Shown here piece after piece: positions 48,386-56,147 of a stretch of 64,000 nt of DNA (its first letter is position 1; the number at the start of each line of letters is the position of its first letter). Source of the DNA: Corynebacterium freneyi (lineage in GTDB: Bacteria > Actinomycetota > Actinomycetes > Mycobacteriales > Mycobacteriaceae). Where the stretch lies: positions 1,860,001 to 1,924,000 of the forward strand of contig NZ_CP047357.1 in the NCBI RefSeq assembly GCF_030408835.1, in the 5' to 3' direction. Under the pieces are notes generated by a model. The model was not told the origin of the DNA. It searched no databases and worked only from the letters and a program-made list of their open reading frames with translations. The position numbers and the translations under genes are program-made.

Positions 48386-49609
48386 TTACCCGCGGCGCGC
48401 GTCTCCTGCGAGGATCCTGCGCAGGCGGGCACCCATGACCTCCCAGGTCCAGTGCGTGACGACGTGCCGGCGTCCTTCCTCACCCATCTGCCGGGCCCGT
48501 TCGGGCTTCGCGCAGATCGCCGTGATCGCCCGCGCCAGGGCCGCGATGTCGCGACCGTCGACGACGACGCCGGTGACGCCGTCGACGACCGTCTCCGGCG
48601 CCCCGCCCGACTCACCCGCAATGACCGGCACCCCGCAGGCCTGCGCCTCCAGGTAGACGATGCCCAGGCCCTCCACGTCGAGTCCCCCGCCCCGGGTGCG
48701 GGCGGGCATGGCGAAGACGGTCGCGGCGTTGTAGTGGTCCGGCAACTCGTCGAAAGGCACCGAACCGGTGAAGATGATGTGGTCGGCGACTCCCGACGCC
48801 GCCGCCCGGGATCGCAGCGTCACCTCGTAGGGTCCGGCCCCGACGATCATCAGGCGGGCGTCGGGAAGCGCCCTGACGACGGCGGGCATGGCCGCGATGA
48901 GCGAATCCTGCCCCTTGCGCGCCACCAGCCGGGAAATGCACACGATCAGCGGCTGATCGGCGGCGATGCCGTGACGGGCGCGAATGCGGGCGCCGGCGTC
49001 CGGGTCGGGGCGGAAACGCTCGACGTCGACGCCGGAGGGCAGCCGCTCGAACGCCGTGCGCGGACCGAAGGCGGCCGCAAACCGATTGCGCGTGTACCCG
49101 GAGATGTACGTCACCACGTCGGAACCGTCGCCGATGATCCGCAGCGCGCGCCGCGACACCGGCAACATGGACCAGCCGACCTCGTGGCCGTGCGTCGTGG
49201 AAATGATCCGCCGCGCCCCCGCCCGTCGGCACGCCCGCGCCAACAGGCCCATCGGGGCGGCCGCGCCGAACCACACGACGTCGATGTCCTCCTCGGCGAT
49301 GATCCGCGCCGCCGCCCGCGCCACATGCGGCAACGGCAGCAAAACCCGATCCCTCAGGCGGTGGACCCGATACGGCAGCACCGCATCATGGTCACGGGTC
49401 TCCGCCCCCGGGATCCGCGTCGACGCCAACACCGTCAACGACTCCGGATCAAGCGTGCCGCAGAAATCCCGCAGATACGACTCGATGCCGCCCTGGCGAG
49501 GCGGAAAATCGTTGGTGATCAACAGGACGCGACCATGATCGCCACGCGGGTCGTCGTCACGCGGGTCGTCGTCGCGCAACACCCCGTCGTCCTGTCCCGG
49601 AACCGTCAT
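48386..49609 (-). CDS. pimB: GDP-mannose-dependent PIM mannosyltransferase PimB'
   Basis: PimB' adds the second mannose to phosphatidylinositol monomannoside at the inner membrane face. The 407-residue GT4 enzyme shows the Gly-rich loop NDFPPRQGGIESYLRDF near residue 33, THGHEVGW, SGYTRNRF, PSGVDVERFRP and the nucleotide-sugar motif EGLGIVYLEAQACG. An extra 25 residues at the N-terminus contain the repeated DDDPR motif; the true start may be a later GTG directly before VLLITNDF, because relatives begin there. It is 21 bases from the NlpC/P60 stop and starts the pimB-SRPBCC-hypothetical run. Confidence 0.93.
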   Translation of the reverse strand: MTVPGQDDGVLRDDDPRDDDPRGDHGRVLLITNDFPPRQGGIESYLRDFCGTLDPESLTVLASTRIPGAETRDHDAVLPYRVHRLRDRVLLPLPHVARAAARIIAEEDIDVVWFGAAAPMGLLARACRRAGARRIISTTHGHEVGWSMLPVSRRALRIIGDGSDVVTYISGYTRNRFAAAFGPRTAFERLPSGVDVERFRPDPDAGARIRARHGIAADQPLIVCISRLVARKGQDSLIAAMPAVVRALPDARLMIVGAGPYEVTLRSRAAASGVADHIIFTGSVPFDELPDHYNAATVFAMPARTRGGGLDVEGLGIVYLEAQACGVPVIAGESGGAPETVVDGVTGVVVDGRDIAALARAITAICAKPERARQMGEEGRRHVVTHWTWEVMGARLRRILAGDARRG

Positions 49610-49630
49610 CGGCTGCGGACCGCCCGCGGG

Positions 49631-50662
49631 TCAGTAGCGAACGGCGCCCATGTAGGGGCCGCCCTGTTCGATCGGGACGACCTGCACCGGCACGCCGTAG
49701 GTCGACGCGTGGATGATCATGCCGTCGCCCACGTACATGCCCACGTGCGTGATGCCCTCGTAGAAGCCGATGAGGTCACCCGGCTGCAGCTGGTCGCGGC
49801 TCACCGGGGTGCCGCCGGCCAACTGCGCCTGCGACGTGCGCGGAATGGACTTGCCCAGCTGCTGATACGCCCAGTACATCAGGCCGGAGCAGTCGAACGC
49901 GTCCGGGCCGGCCGCACCCCACGAGTACGGGGACCCGACCTTGGTCATGGCCGCGTCAACCGCGCCGGACGAGCCGAGCAGCGAGGCCAGGCCGTCGACG
50001 ATCGGGTTGTCCTTGGCGCGCCACGCCGCGAGCTCCTCGGGCGACAGCGAGTCGACGCGCGAACGGACCTCCTGCGCCCGACGCTCCAGCTCGCCGGACT
50101 TCTTCTCCAGCTCGCCGCGCTGGTGCTCCAGGGAGCTGAGCTCCACGCCGGCCAGGGCCCGGGACGCCGCGGCACGTGCGAAACCGTCGGCGGCCTCTCG
50201 CTGGTGCCTCGACACCTCCGCCAGCGTCGCCTCCCTTTCGCGGGACATGCGGTTGACGTAGGACGACCGGTCCAGGGCGTCCTGGGCATCGCTGGAGCCG
50301 ATGACCGCCGTGATCGGGTCGACGACGTCACCGCGCATGCGCTGCCGCGCGAAATCGGAAATGTCGCCGCGGTGCTTGTCCAGCTCGCCGCGGGCGGCTT
50401 CCGCGACGCGGGTCGCCGTCTCCACGTCGCCCTCCAGCTGCCGGACCAGTTCCTCCTGCTTGACGACGTCACCGTCGAGACGCAGCACGTCCTGGGAGTT
50501 TTCCTCGGTCTCGCGGGCCAGCTCCTCCAGCTCGGCGATGATGCCGTCTGCCGTGAGTTCCTGGGCGACGGCGGAGGGCACGATCGCCGCGGACGCGGCG
50601 AGAAACGCCACCACGGCGGTGGAGGCGATCACGTTGCGGAGATGATTCCTGCGGTGGCACAC
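49631..50662 (-). CDS. Secreted NlpC/P60 peptidoglycan hydrolase with coiled coil (RipC/Rv2190c type)
   Basis: The product is a D,L-endopeptidase of the cell wall. A signal peptide (basic start, hydrophobic core, cleavage near SAVAQE) precedes a long coiled coil (about residues 35-205) that typically holds the enzyme inactive until FtsEX or a similar partner acts. The C-terminal NlpC/P60 domain has its catalytic Cys in DAFDCSGLMYWAY and His in GITHVGMYVGDG. I prefer the GTG at 50662, which gives a compact signal peptide, over an ATG at 50734 that adds 24 Arg/Pro-rich residues. The homologue lies next to pimB in related genomes. Confidence 0.88.
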   Translation of the reverse strand: MCHRRNHLRNVIASTAVVAFLAASAAIVPSAVAQELTADGIIAELEELARETEENSQDVLRLDGDVVKQEELVRQLEGDVETATRVAEAARGELDKHRGDISDFARQRMRGDVVDPITAVIGSSDAQDALDRSSYVNRMSREREATLAEVSRHQREAADGFARAAASRALAGVELSSLEHQRGELEKKSGELERRAQEVRSRVDSLSPEELAAWRAKDNPIVDGLASLLGSSGAVDAAMTKVGSPYSWGAAGPDAFDCSGLMYWAYQQLGKSIPRTSQAQLAGGTPVSRDQLQPGDLIGFYEGITHVGMYVGDGMIIHASTYGVPVQVVPIEQGGPYMGAVRY

Positions 50663-50904
50663 GATGCGGGAGGGCCTTTCGAAAACGGGATGCCGGCGCG
50701 CGGGGCGGTCGACTGGCGACGTTCGGCGCAGCATCGCAATACATGCCCTGGTCGGGCGGGCATTCTGCAGTGAACTTTAACAACGGTTTGAAGGCCGGTC
50801 GAATCACTTCGGCGTGATTCCGAGAACACTCCACCCACCGCGTGACGGGCGATGCCATCTGTGGCGGGAGTGACCATCGGGCGCTTTCGTCGACCCCGAT
50901 GAAA
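50663..50904 (-). other. Upstream region of the coiled-coil NlpC/P60 gene
   Basis: No gene is seen. It holds the perfect palindrome GAATCAC-N6-GTGATTC at 50811-50830, described as a separate finding. Confidence 0.4.
50811..50830. promoter_or_regulatory. Perfect palindrome, possible operator
   Basis: GAATCAC and GTGATTC are 7-bp arms around TTCGGC, 149-168 bases before the GTG of the hydrolase gene. It has the half-site order opposite to a GlxR/CRP site, so it is not one of those. Confidence 0.4.
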
Positions 50905-50954
50905 ACCCCGAAAAGCCGTGAGGCGGGGCCCGGGACGAATCCCGTGGCCCCGCC
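50905..50954 (-). terminator. Intrinsic terminator of the riboswitch-controlled NlpC/P60 gene
   Basis: A strong hairpin at 50922-50954 pairs GGCGGGGCC and GGGA with TCCC and GGCCCCGCC. On the minus strand it is followed by CTTTTCGGGGTTTTC, a broken T-rich tract. It sits 25 bases beyond the stop at 50979. Confidence 0.8.
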
Positions 50955-50978
50955 GATCACGGCAGGATGGCGTCGCCG

Positions 50979-51554
50979 TTAGAAGCGGACGACGGAGTGG
51001 ACCGGCATGTAGTCGATGCTGGCCTCCTTGACGACGTCACCGGTCTGCGGGGCGTGGATGACGTTGTTGCCGCCGGAGAAGATGCCGACGTGGGTGGCAC
51101 CCGGGTAGAAGACGATGATGTCGCCGAGCTGCTTGCCGCCCATGCCGACCGACTGGCCGCCATTGGCCTGGGCCTGCGAGGTGCGCGGGATGGACTTGCC
51201 GACCTGCTGGTAAGCCCAGGAGGTCAGGCCGGAGCAGTCGAAGCCACCCGGCTGGGCGCCGCCCCACACGTACGGGGTACCGATCTGGGAGCGAGCGGCG
51301 TCGACGATCTTCTGACCGGTGGAGACGGCCGGGGCGGCCGCGACGGAACGGCCGGCGATCTCGCCGGCACCCGGGATGGCGTCGATGAGGCCGGTGACGT
51401 CCTGGGCGCCCGCGATGTCGAGGGAGCCGACGCCCGGGATGGCGACCGGCGCGGCGGCGGCGGTCGGAGCGGTCAGAGCGGTGATGCCGGCGACGGTGGC
51501 GCCGAAGGCGGCGGCGTTGCGGGCGAAGTTGGAACGGCGGTGGTGCTTACCCAT
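50979..51554 (-). CDS. Secreted NlpC/P60 hydrolase
   Basis: This 191-residue protein has a signal peptide (MGKHHRRSNF, hydrophobic core, cleavage near TAAAAP), a short linker and a C-terminal NlpC/P60 domain with catalytic Cys in GGFDCSGLTSWAYQQ and His in GATHVGIFSGG. It lacks the coiled coil of its neighbour, so it may be active without a partner or bind other wall proteins. The domain is about half identical by eye to that of the neighbouring hydrolase (both carry GKSIPRTSQAQ), which suggests an old duplication. Expression is expected to follow the c-di-AMP riboswitch in its leader. ATG at 51554 has GGAG about ten bases upstream. Confidence 0.92.
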   Translation of the reverse strand: MGKHHRRSNFARNAAAFGATVAGITALTAPTAAAAPVAIPGVGSLDIAGAQDVTGLIDAIPGAGEIAGRSVAAAPAVSTGQKIVDAARSQIGTPYVWGGAQPGGFDCSGLTSWAYQQVGKSIPRTSQAQANGGQSVGMGGKQLGDIIVFYPGATHVGIFSGGNNVIHAPQTGDVVKEASIDYMPVHSVVRF

Positions 51555-51587
51555 GTTGAAAAAACTCCGTGATCTCTTCCAGTTTCA

Positions 51588-51741
51588 TGCCGACCGGGTT
51601 AGCTGACGGGTTCGGGAGCAAAGGAAGCTCTCCCTACCCTCCGACTCGCGCCGGTGGGATTCACCCCGGGATGGAGTGGGTCCCCGGCTCGGCGTCCTCG
51701 CGGGCGCCGATTAGGCTTGGTTTCCTGCCATGAGCGGCACC
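51588..51741 (-). promoter_or_regulatory. ydaO-yuaA (cyclic di-AMP) riboswitch
   Basis: Read on the minus strand, the leader carries the conserved blocks of the class in order: GGGGTGAATCCC (about 51668-51657), GGGTAGGGAGAGCTTCC (about 51638-51621) and CCCGAACCCGTCAGCTAACC (51616-51597). These blocks form the ligand-binding core of c-di-AMP riboswitches, which control wall hydrolase genes in many actinobacteria. High c-di-AMP usually shuts expression off. The 5' limit is approximate. No clear terminator hairpin is seen between it and the ATG, only a TTTTTT run. Confidence 0.93.
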
Positions 51742-51856
51742 TCTGTGAGGGCCCCGCTTCAATGTCTCGGCAAGATTACGAAACGGGAACGGATCTTGTC
51801 CAGCCGCCACGCGAAAACTCCGCCGAAATCACTTCGTTACCGAGTTGCACCCCGTT

Positions 51857-51875
51857 CCGTTATGCACCCGTTATG
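51857..51875 (-). promoter_or_regulatory. Direct repeat CATAACGG x2, 11-bp spacing
   Basis: On the minus strand CATAACGG occurs twice, 11 bp apart, and a related GTAACG lies about 23 bp away at 51835-51840. Tandem half-sites one helical turn apart resemble OmpR-family sites such as those of MtrA, known to control wall hydrolases in corynebacteria. The assignment is an inference. Confidence 0.4.
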
Positions 51876-52004
51876 AAACTTTGGCGAACGGACACCAAAA
51901 GCGTCACGCGACGATAAACTGCCAATGACCAGCACCGTTTATGAAAATGTCGGCATTGCGTCACAGGCCAACGATCGACAACGACGCCACCGAACTCATA
52001 ACAA

Positions 52005-52020
52005 TGTGAATTGCATCACT
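52005..52020. promoter_or_regulatory. GlxR (CRP-like) binding site candidate
   Basis: TGTGA-ATTGCA-TCACT differs from the TGTGA-N6-TCACA consensus in one base. It lies between the divergent NlpC/P60 gene and the exonuclease gene, about 450 and 200 bases from their starts. Confidence 0.6.
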
Positions 52021-52086
52021 TTTTAGAGTTCCACCGTTGACGAGGGCACAACTTTCACACGCGCCACAGCGTCGTGACCACGACCT

Positions 52087-52180
52087 GCAGCATGCGCAGC
52101 CACCATGCGGAGAGCCCACGGCGGCGCAGCTCGCGGAGCCACCATGAGGAAAGCCCATGGCCCCGCAGCATGCGGAGCAG
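52087..52180. repeat. Tandem repeat, 39-bp unit, 2.4 copies
   Basis: Units start with GCAGC at 52087, 52126 and 52165 (the last partial). Units 1 and 2 agree at roughly 31 of 39 positions. The array ends 30 bases before the -10 box of the exonuclease gene. It could encode 13-residue repeats in other frames but no good gene covers it. Confidence 0.75.
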
Positions 52181-52209
52181 TCTCCGCCGGAGCGATCCGC
52201 ACCCCCACC

Positions 52210-52215
52210 TACAAT
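52210..52215 (+). promoter_or_regulatory. Probable -10 box of the exonuclease gene (leaderless)
   Basis: TACAAT is close to the -10 consensus and ends seven bases before the GTG at 52223. Confidence 0.6.
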
Positions 52216-52222
52216 CGACCGG

Positions 52223-53848
52223 GTGACCGATTCCGATCCCGCCCAGCTATCCTTCGCCGACGCCGCCCACGGCAGCGGCGACGGGGGCGACTCCGGCGAA
52301 GGGCGCATTCCCGACGACCTGGGTTTGGGTGACACGACCTTCGTCGTCGTCGACTTGGAGACCACGGGCATGCGGCCCGGTGACGACCACATCATCGAAA
52401 TCGGCGCGGTGCGGGTGCGCGGCGGAGTCGAGGAAGGCCGTTTCAGCGAACTGATCGATCCCGGAATGCCCCTGCCTTCCTTCATCTCGGATCTCACGGG
52501 CATCACGGATTCGGATCTCGACGGCGCACCCCAGTTGGGTTCGGCGCTCCCCCGCTTCCTCGATTTCGCCCGCGGCGCAGTATGGGTCGCCCACAACGCA
52601 CCCTTCGACATCGGGTTCCTCCGGGCGTCCTGCCGCCAATTGGGGTTGCCGTGGCCCGCACCGACCGTCGTGGACACGCTGCAGTTGGCCCGTCGGCTGC
52701 TCGACCGGAATCGCACCGGAAGCTTCCGGCTCGGCGATCTGGCCCGGTACGTCGGGGCCGAAGTCACGCCGAACCACCGGGCACTCGACGATGCGGCGGC
52801 GACGGTCACCGTCCTTCATCACCTCATCGAACGCTTGGCAGGCCATTCCGTCGACACCGTCGGCGAGCTCGAACACTTTTCGCCGGACGTCGATCCGGCC
52901 CTCAGGGAGAAGAAGGCGCTCATCGCCGACGCGCCGCATGCGCCGGGCGTCTACGTTTTCCGGGGTTCCGCGGGCGATCCCTTATATATAGGAACGGCGG
53001 TCGATCTCCGCCGTAGGCTTCTCCAGTACTTCACCGGCGCCGACCCCCGTCGCCGGATGAGGGAAATGGTGATGCTCGCCGAGTCGGTCGACCTCGCCGA
53101 GTGCGCGCATGGAATGGAGGCGGAGGTGCGCGAGGCCCGGATGCTCGCCGCGACGCGTCCCCCTTATAACAGACAGCGCAAGGAACCGGGGCGCGGCTGG
53201 TACCTCAATCCCCCGACCGCGAAAGCGGGCCCGAAAGTGTCGCGCGTCGCCGCGCACGATGACGCCATCGGCCCGTTCCGCACGCGCAATGCCGCGCAGG
53301 CCGCGAAGGAGGCGTTGAAACTCGACGCCGGTTCCTTCCCCGTCGTCGCCGACGAGCTCCGGGCGGGCGGCGGCGACCTCATCGAGCGTCTCGTCGACGA
53401 TGTCACCGCGGCCGCCGACGCCGGGCGCTACCGCAGGGCGGCGTTTCTGCGGGACATCACCGCGGATCTGATCATCGCCCTCGACGCGCAACAGAAGCTC
53501 GGCGCACTCGCCGCCGTCCCCCAGCTGCAGGCGGCATTTCCCGACGGTCGCGGCGGCTGGAATCTCGCCGTCGTCCGGCATGGACGTCTCGCGGCGGCGG
53601 GCCGATCGCCCCGTGGCGCGAATGCCGCGCACATCGCCGCCCTGTTGGCCGAATCGGCCGAGACCGTCATCCCCGGCGACGGCCCCTTCCTCGGCGCCAA
53701 TCCGCATGAACTGCGGGTCGTGCACAATTGGTTGCTTCGCGACGACGTGCGCATCGGACCCAACGACGCCCCCTGGGTGTCACCGGCGCGGGGCGTGGGC
53801 CGATGGCGACAGTGGGCGACGGCCGCCGTCGAGGCCCGGAAGAGCTGA
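52223..53848 (+). CDS. DEDDh exonuclease fused to a GIY-YIG (UvrC-like) nuclease domain
   Basis: The 541-residue protein joins two nuclease folds. Residues 35-200 form a DnaQ-like 3'-5' exonuclease with VVDLETTGMRPG (Exo I), AHNAPFDIGFL (Exo II) and NHRALDDA (Exo III with His). From about residue 235 a GIY-YIG domain of the UvrC type follows (PGVYVFRGSAGDPLYIGTAVDLRRRL), then a region similar to UvrC but lacking its C-terminal nuclease half. Homologues such as Rv2191 are thought to take part in DNA repair or RNA decay; the true substrate is unknown. The GTG start follows TACAAT by seven bases and gives no Shine-Dalgarno leader. It converges on trpD. Confidence 0.9.
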   Translation: MTDSDPAQLSFADAAHGSGDGGDSGEGRIPDDLGLGDTTFVVVDLETTGMRPGDDHIIEIGAVRVRGGVEEGRFSELIDPGMPLPSFISDLTGITDSDLDGAPQLGSALPRFLDFARGAVWVAHNAPFDIGFLRASCRQLGLPWPAPTVVDTLQLARRLLDRNRTGSFRLGDLARYVGAEVTPNHRALDDAAATVTVLHHLIERLAGHSVDTVGELEHFSPDVDPALREKKALIADAPHAPGVYVFRGSAGDPLYIGTAVDLRRRLLQYFTGADPRRRMREMVMLAESVDLAECAHGMEAEVREARMLAATRPPYNRQRKEPGRGWYLNPPTAKAGPKVSRVAAHDDAIGPFRTRNAAQAAKEALKLDAGSFPVVADELRAGGGDLIERLVDDVTAAADAGRYRRAAFLRDITADLIIALDAQQKLGALAAVPQLQAAFPDGRGGWNLAVVRHGRLAAAGRSPRGANAAHIAALLAESAETVIPGDGPFLGANPHELRVVHNWLLRDDVRIGPNDAPWVSPARGVGRWRQWATAAVEARKS

Positions 53849-53862
53849 TCGCGCCGATCAGC
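53844..53862. terminator. Hairpin spanning both stop codons of exonuclease and trpD
   Basis: GCTGATC-N5-GATCAGC is a perfect 7-bp stem that covers the TGA of the exonuclease gene (53846-53848) and that of trpD (53860-53858). It could act in both directions, but it has no T-run. Confidence 0.4.
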
Positions 53863-54910
53863 GCCCGGTGACCGCGGCGATGACCTCGGCGCACCGACCC
53901 GAGTCGAGGGTCTCGCGCGCAGTCTCGAGGGCGCGCGCCATCGCGGACTTCAGGTCACCGCCCTCGAGCCCCCGGGCCGCGACGATCGCGCCGGCCGAGT
54001 TGAGCAGCACGGCATCGCGGATCGGTCCCCGCAACTCCCCGTTCCACACCTTCCGGGCGACCTCCGCGTTGTAGGCCGGGTCGCCGCCGCGCAGGGAATC
54101 CGCCGGAGCGTAATCCATGCCGTAGTCACGCGGGTCGATGACGTCCTCGACGACCTTGCCGTCGTCCACCACGAACACGCGGGTGGGGCCAGTGACGGTG
54201 ATCTCGTCGAGGCCGTCCGAACCGCGGACGACGAGGACGCGCTGACCGCGACGGGCGAAGGCGCCGGCCATCGTCTCCATCTGATTCTCGAAGGCGCACC
54301 CGATCAGGCTGCACGACGGCTGCGCCGGGTTGGTCAGCGGACCGAGGAGATTGAAAAGGGTGGGCACCGCGAGCTGGGAGCGGACCGGGCCCGCGTACCT
54401 CATCGCCGGGTGGTACGTCGCGGCGAAGAGGAAACGGAGAGTGAAGTCCGGGTGTTCCGGCGACGCCACGTTGCCGTCGGCGATGTCGACGCCCAACGCC
54501 TCGAGCATGTCCGCGCCACCCGACTTCGACGACGCGGCGCGGTTGCCGTGCTTGAGCACCGGAATGCCCGACGCCGCGACGATGACCGACGACATCGTCG
54601 AAATGTTGACCGTGTGGGCTCCGTCTCCGCCGGTGCCGACGATGTCCACGGCACCCGAAGCATCCGGGATGCAGGCGTCGGCCGCGTGCGACAGCATGGC
54701 GGTGGCGGCGGCGTCGAGCTCGGCGGCCGTGATGCCCTTGGCGAAGATGCCGAAAGCGAAAGCCGCAACCTGCGCGTCGACGGCCTGCCCCGTCATGATC
54801 TGATCCATCGCGAACCGAACGCCCTCCGTCGGCACCTCACGGCGGGCCCCGATGAGCCCCAGGACCTGACGCCAGTTCGCCTGATTCGTGCTCGTGGTCG
54901 GCTGGGTCAT
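53858..54910 (-). CDS. trpD: Anthranilate phosphoribosyltransferase
   Basis: TrpD joins anthranilate to phosphoribosyl pyrophosphate in tryptophan synthesis. The 350-residue product has an N-terminal helical domain and the PRPP loop VDIVGTGGDGAHTVNIST (about residues 88-105). Also visible are KHGNRAASSKSGGADMLEALG, the anthranilate-binding NLLGPLTNP, and the metal-binding DE pair in GLDEIT. It is a stand-alone trpD, away from any other trp gene in the window, as with Rv2192c. AGGAG stands eight bases before the ATG. TATAAG or TAAGGT near 54990-55001 on the minus strand are -10 candidates. Confidence 0.96.
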   Translation of the reverse strand: MTQPTTSTNQANWRQVLGLIGARREVPTEGVRFAMDQIMTGQAVDAQVAAFAFGIFAKGITAAELDAAATAMLSHAADACIPDASGAVDIVGTGGDGAHTVNISTMSSVIVAASGIPVLKHGNRAASSKSGGADMLEALGVDIADGNVASPEHPDFTLRFLFAATYHPAMRYAGPVRSQLAVPTLFNLLGPLTNPAQPSCSLIGCAFENQMETMAGAFARRGQRVLVVRGSDGLDEITVTGPTRVFVVDDGKVVEDVIDPRDYGMDYAPADSLRGGDPAYNAEVARKVWNGELRGPIRDAVLLNSAGAIVAARGLEGGDLKSAMARALETARETLDSGRCAEVIAAVTGR

Positions 54911-55424
54911 CGGTGGCTCCTTCTTCCTCGCGAAGCGACGGGACCGATCGTCCCCTGGGCGGGGATCGAATCCGCCCGTCGGCGAACGTACCTTACTTAT
55001 ACGGGGCATGCTCATGCGGGGCATGTCCTTCGACCGGGGACGAACCTCGTCCCCATGCGAGCCACGGCCTCCAATCGGGGGCGGGCCTCGTCCGGTAAAT
55101 GGTACGGCCCGCAGCTCGACTCCGCCCCACGGGGGCACGATTGCCCCCGCATCACCATTGCATCGATCCCCGGGCCCGCATCCGCTAATATGGGCCCATC
55201 GGCACGTCCGGCTCATCGAAGCCTCAGGATGCGCACAGGCCCTGGATCCCCGCGGGGGCGCGGACCACGGAGCCTCGGGCAACGAGCCCGAATGGGGGAA
55301 GACGGCATCGTCGTAAAGCAACGCAAGAAGTTCCCGACGACCGGAAAAATTAGTGAAACTCTCAGGGACGAAAAACAGCGACCTGGGGTTTTGCAAAAAA
55401 CTTTCCCAAAACGGGGGTTGCAAC
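54911..55424. other. Intergenic region between trpD and ctaE
   Basis: No gene is seen in this 514-base stretch. It holds the trpD promoter candidates (54990-55001), a perfect hairpin GGGGACGA-ACC-TCGTCCCC at 55036-55054, and A-rich sequence before the ctaE promoter. No trp-type leader peptide with clustered Trp codons was noticed. Confidence 0.45.
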
Positions 55425-55453
55425 GTGACTCTTCCTTAAGAACAGGCCATACT
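55425..55453 (+). promoter_or_regulatory. Promoter of ctaE-qcrCAB
   Basis: GTGACT (55425-55430) and CATACT (55448-55453) form a -35/-10 pair with a 17-bp spacer. The -10 ends seven bases before the GTG of ctaE, so the message is probably leaderless. Confidence 0.6.
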
Positions 55454-55460
55454 GTCAAGC

Positions 55461-56075
55461 GTGACGAGCGCAGTTGAAAACACAGGTATGACAGCACCAC
55501 GTCGTGCCGCGACACTGAACCGACCGAACATGGTCAGTGTCGGCACGATCGTGTTCCTGTCTCAGGAATTGATGTTCTTCGCCGGGCTGTTCGCGATGTA
55601 CTTCGTGTCTCGCGCCAACGGCCAGGGCGATTCGTGGGATTGGGGAACCGGCCACCTCAACGTCCCGTACGCACTTACGATCACCGTGATCCTGGTGTCG
55701 TCTTCGTTCACTGCCCAGTGGGGCGTGTTCGCGGCCGAGCGGGGCGACGTGTTCGCCCTGCGCAGGTGGTATGCCCTTTCGACGCTGCTGGGTTCGATCT
55801 TCCTGATCGGCCAGGCGTACGAGTACGTCACCCTGGTCGGCCACGGCCTGACCATCCAGAACTCCGTCTACGGTTCGGTCTTCTTCATCACCACCGGCTT
55901 CCACGCCGCTCACGTCCTCGCGGGCGTGATCGCATTCGTCGTGGTGCTGATCCGTACCTTCAAGTCGAAGTTCACCCCGGCCCAGGCGACGGCAGCCATC
56001 GTGGTGTCCTACTACTGGCACTTCGTCGACGTCGTGTGGATCGGCCTGTTCATCACCATCTACTTCATCCAGTAG
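55461..56075 (+). CDS. ctaE: Cytochrome c oxidase subunit III
   Basis: CtaE is a membrane subunit of the aa3-type terminal oxidase. The 204-residue protein has five hydrophobic helices, typical of the short actinobacterial subunit III. Conserved features are [17 protein letters not shown] near residue 32, [12 protein letters not shown] and the last helix [21 protein letters not shown]. It begins with GTG at 55461, directly after the promoter, with a possible ATG nine codons later. It heads ctaE-qcrC-qcrA-qcrB, the arrangement of the bc1-aa3 supercomplex in actinobacteria. Confidence 0.96.
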   Translation: MTSAVENTGMTAPRRAATLNRPNMVSVGTIVFLSQELMFFAGLFAMYFVSRANGQGDSWDWGTGHLNVPYALTITVILVSSSFTAQWGVFAAERGDVFALRRWYALSTLLGSIFLIGQAYEYVTLVGHGLTIQNSVYGSVFFITTGFHAAHVLAGVIAFVVVLIRTFKSKFTPAQATAAIVVSYYWHFVDVVWIGLFITIYFIQ

Positions 56076-56147
56076 GCCGTAACGGCCGTCACCCCCGGTG
56101 CGGCCTACTACAGCCATCCACTTTCCACGCACAACAAAGGGAAAAAG

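Noticed and set aside
52105..52332. 75-codon frame with 13-residue repeats over the 39-bp array
   Set aside because: It overlaps the well-supported start of the exonuclease gene in another frame and has no ribosome-binding site.
55360..55385. GlxR site before ctaE
   Set aside because: AGTGA occurs but the second half-site TCACA at the proper six-base spacing is missing.
54911..55460. Trp leader peptide or attenuator for trpD
   Set aside because: No short ORF with neighbouring Trp codons was found, and trpD stands alone.
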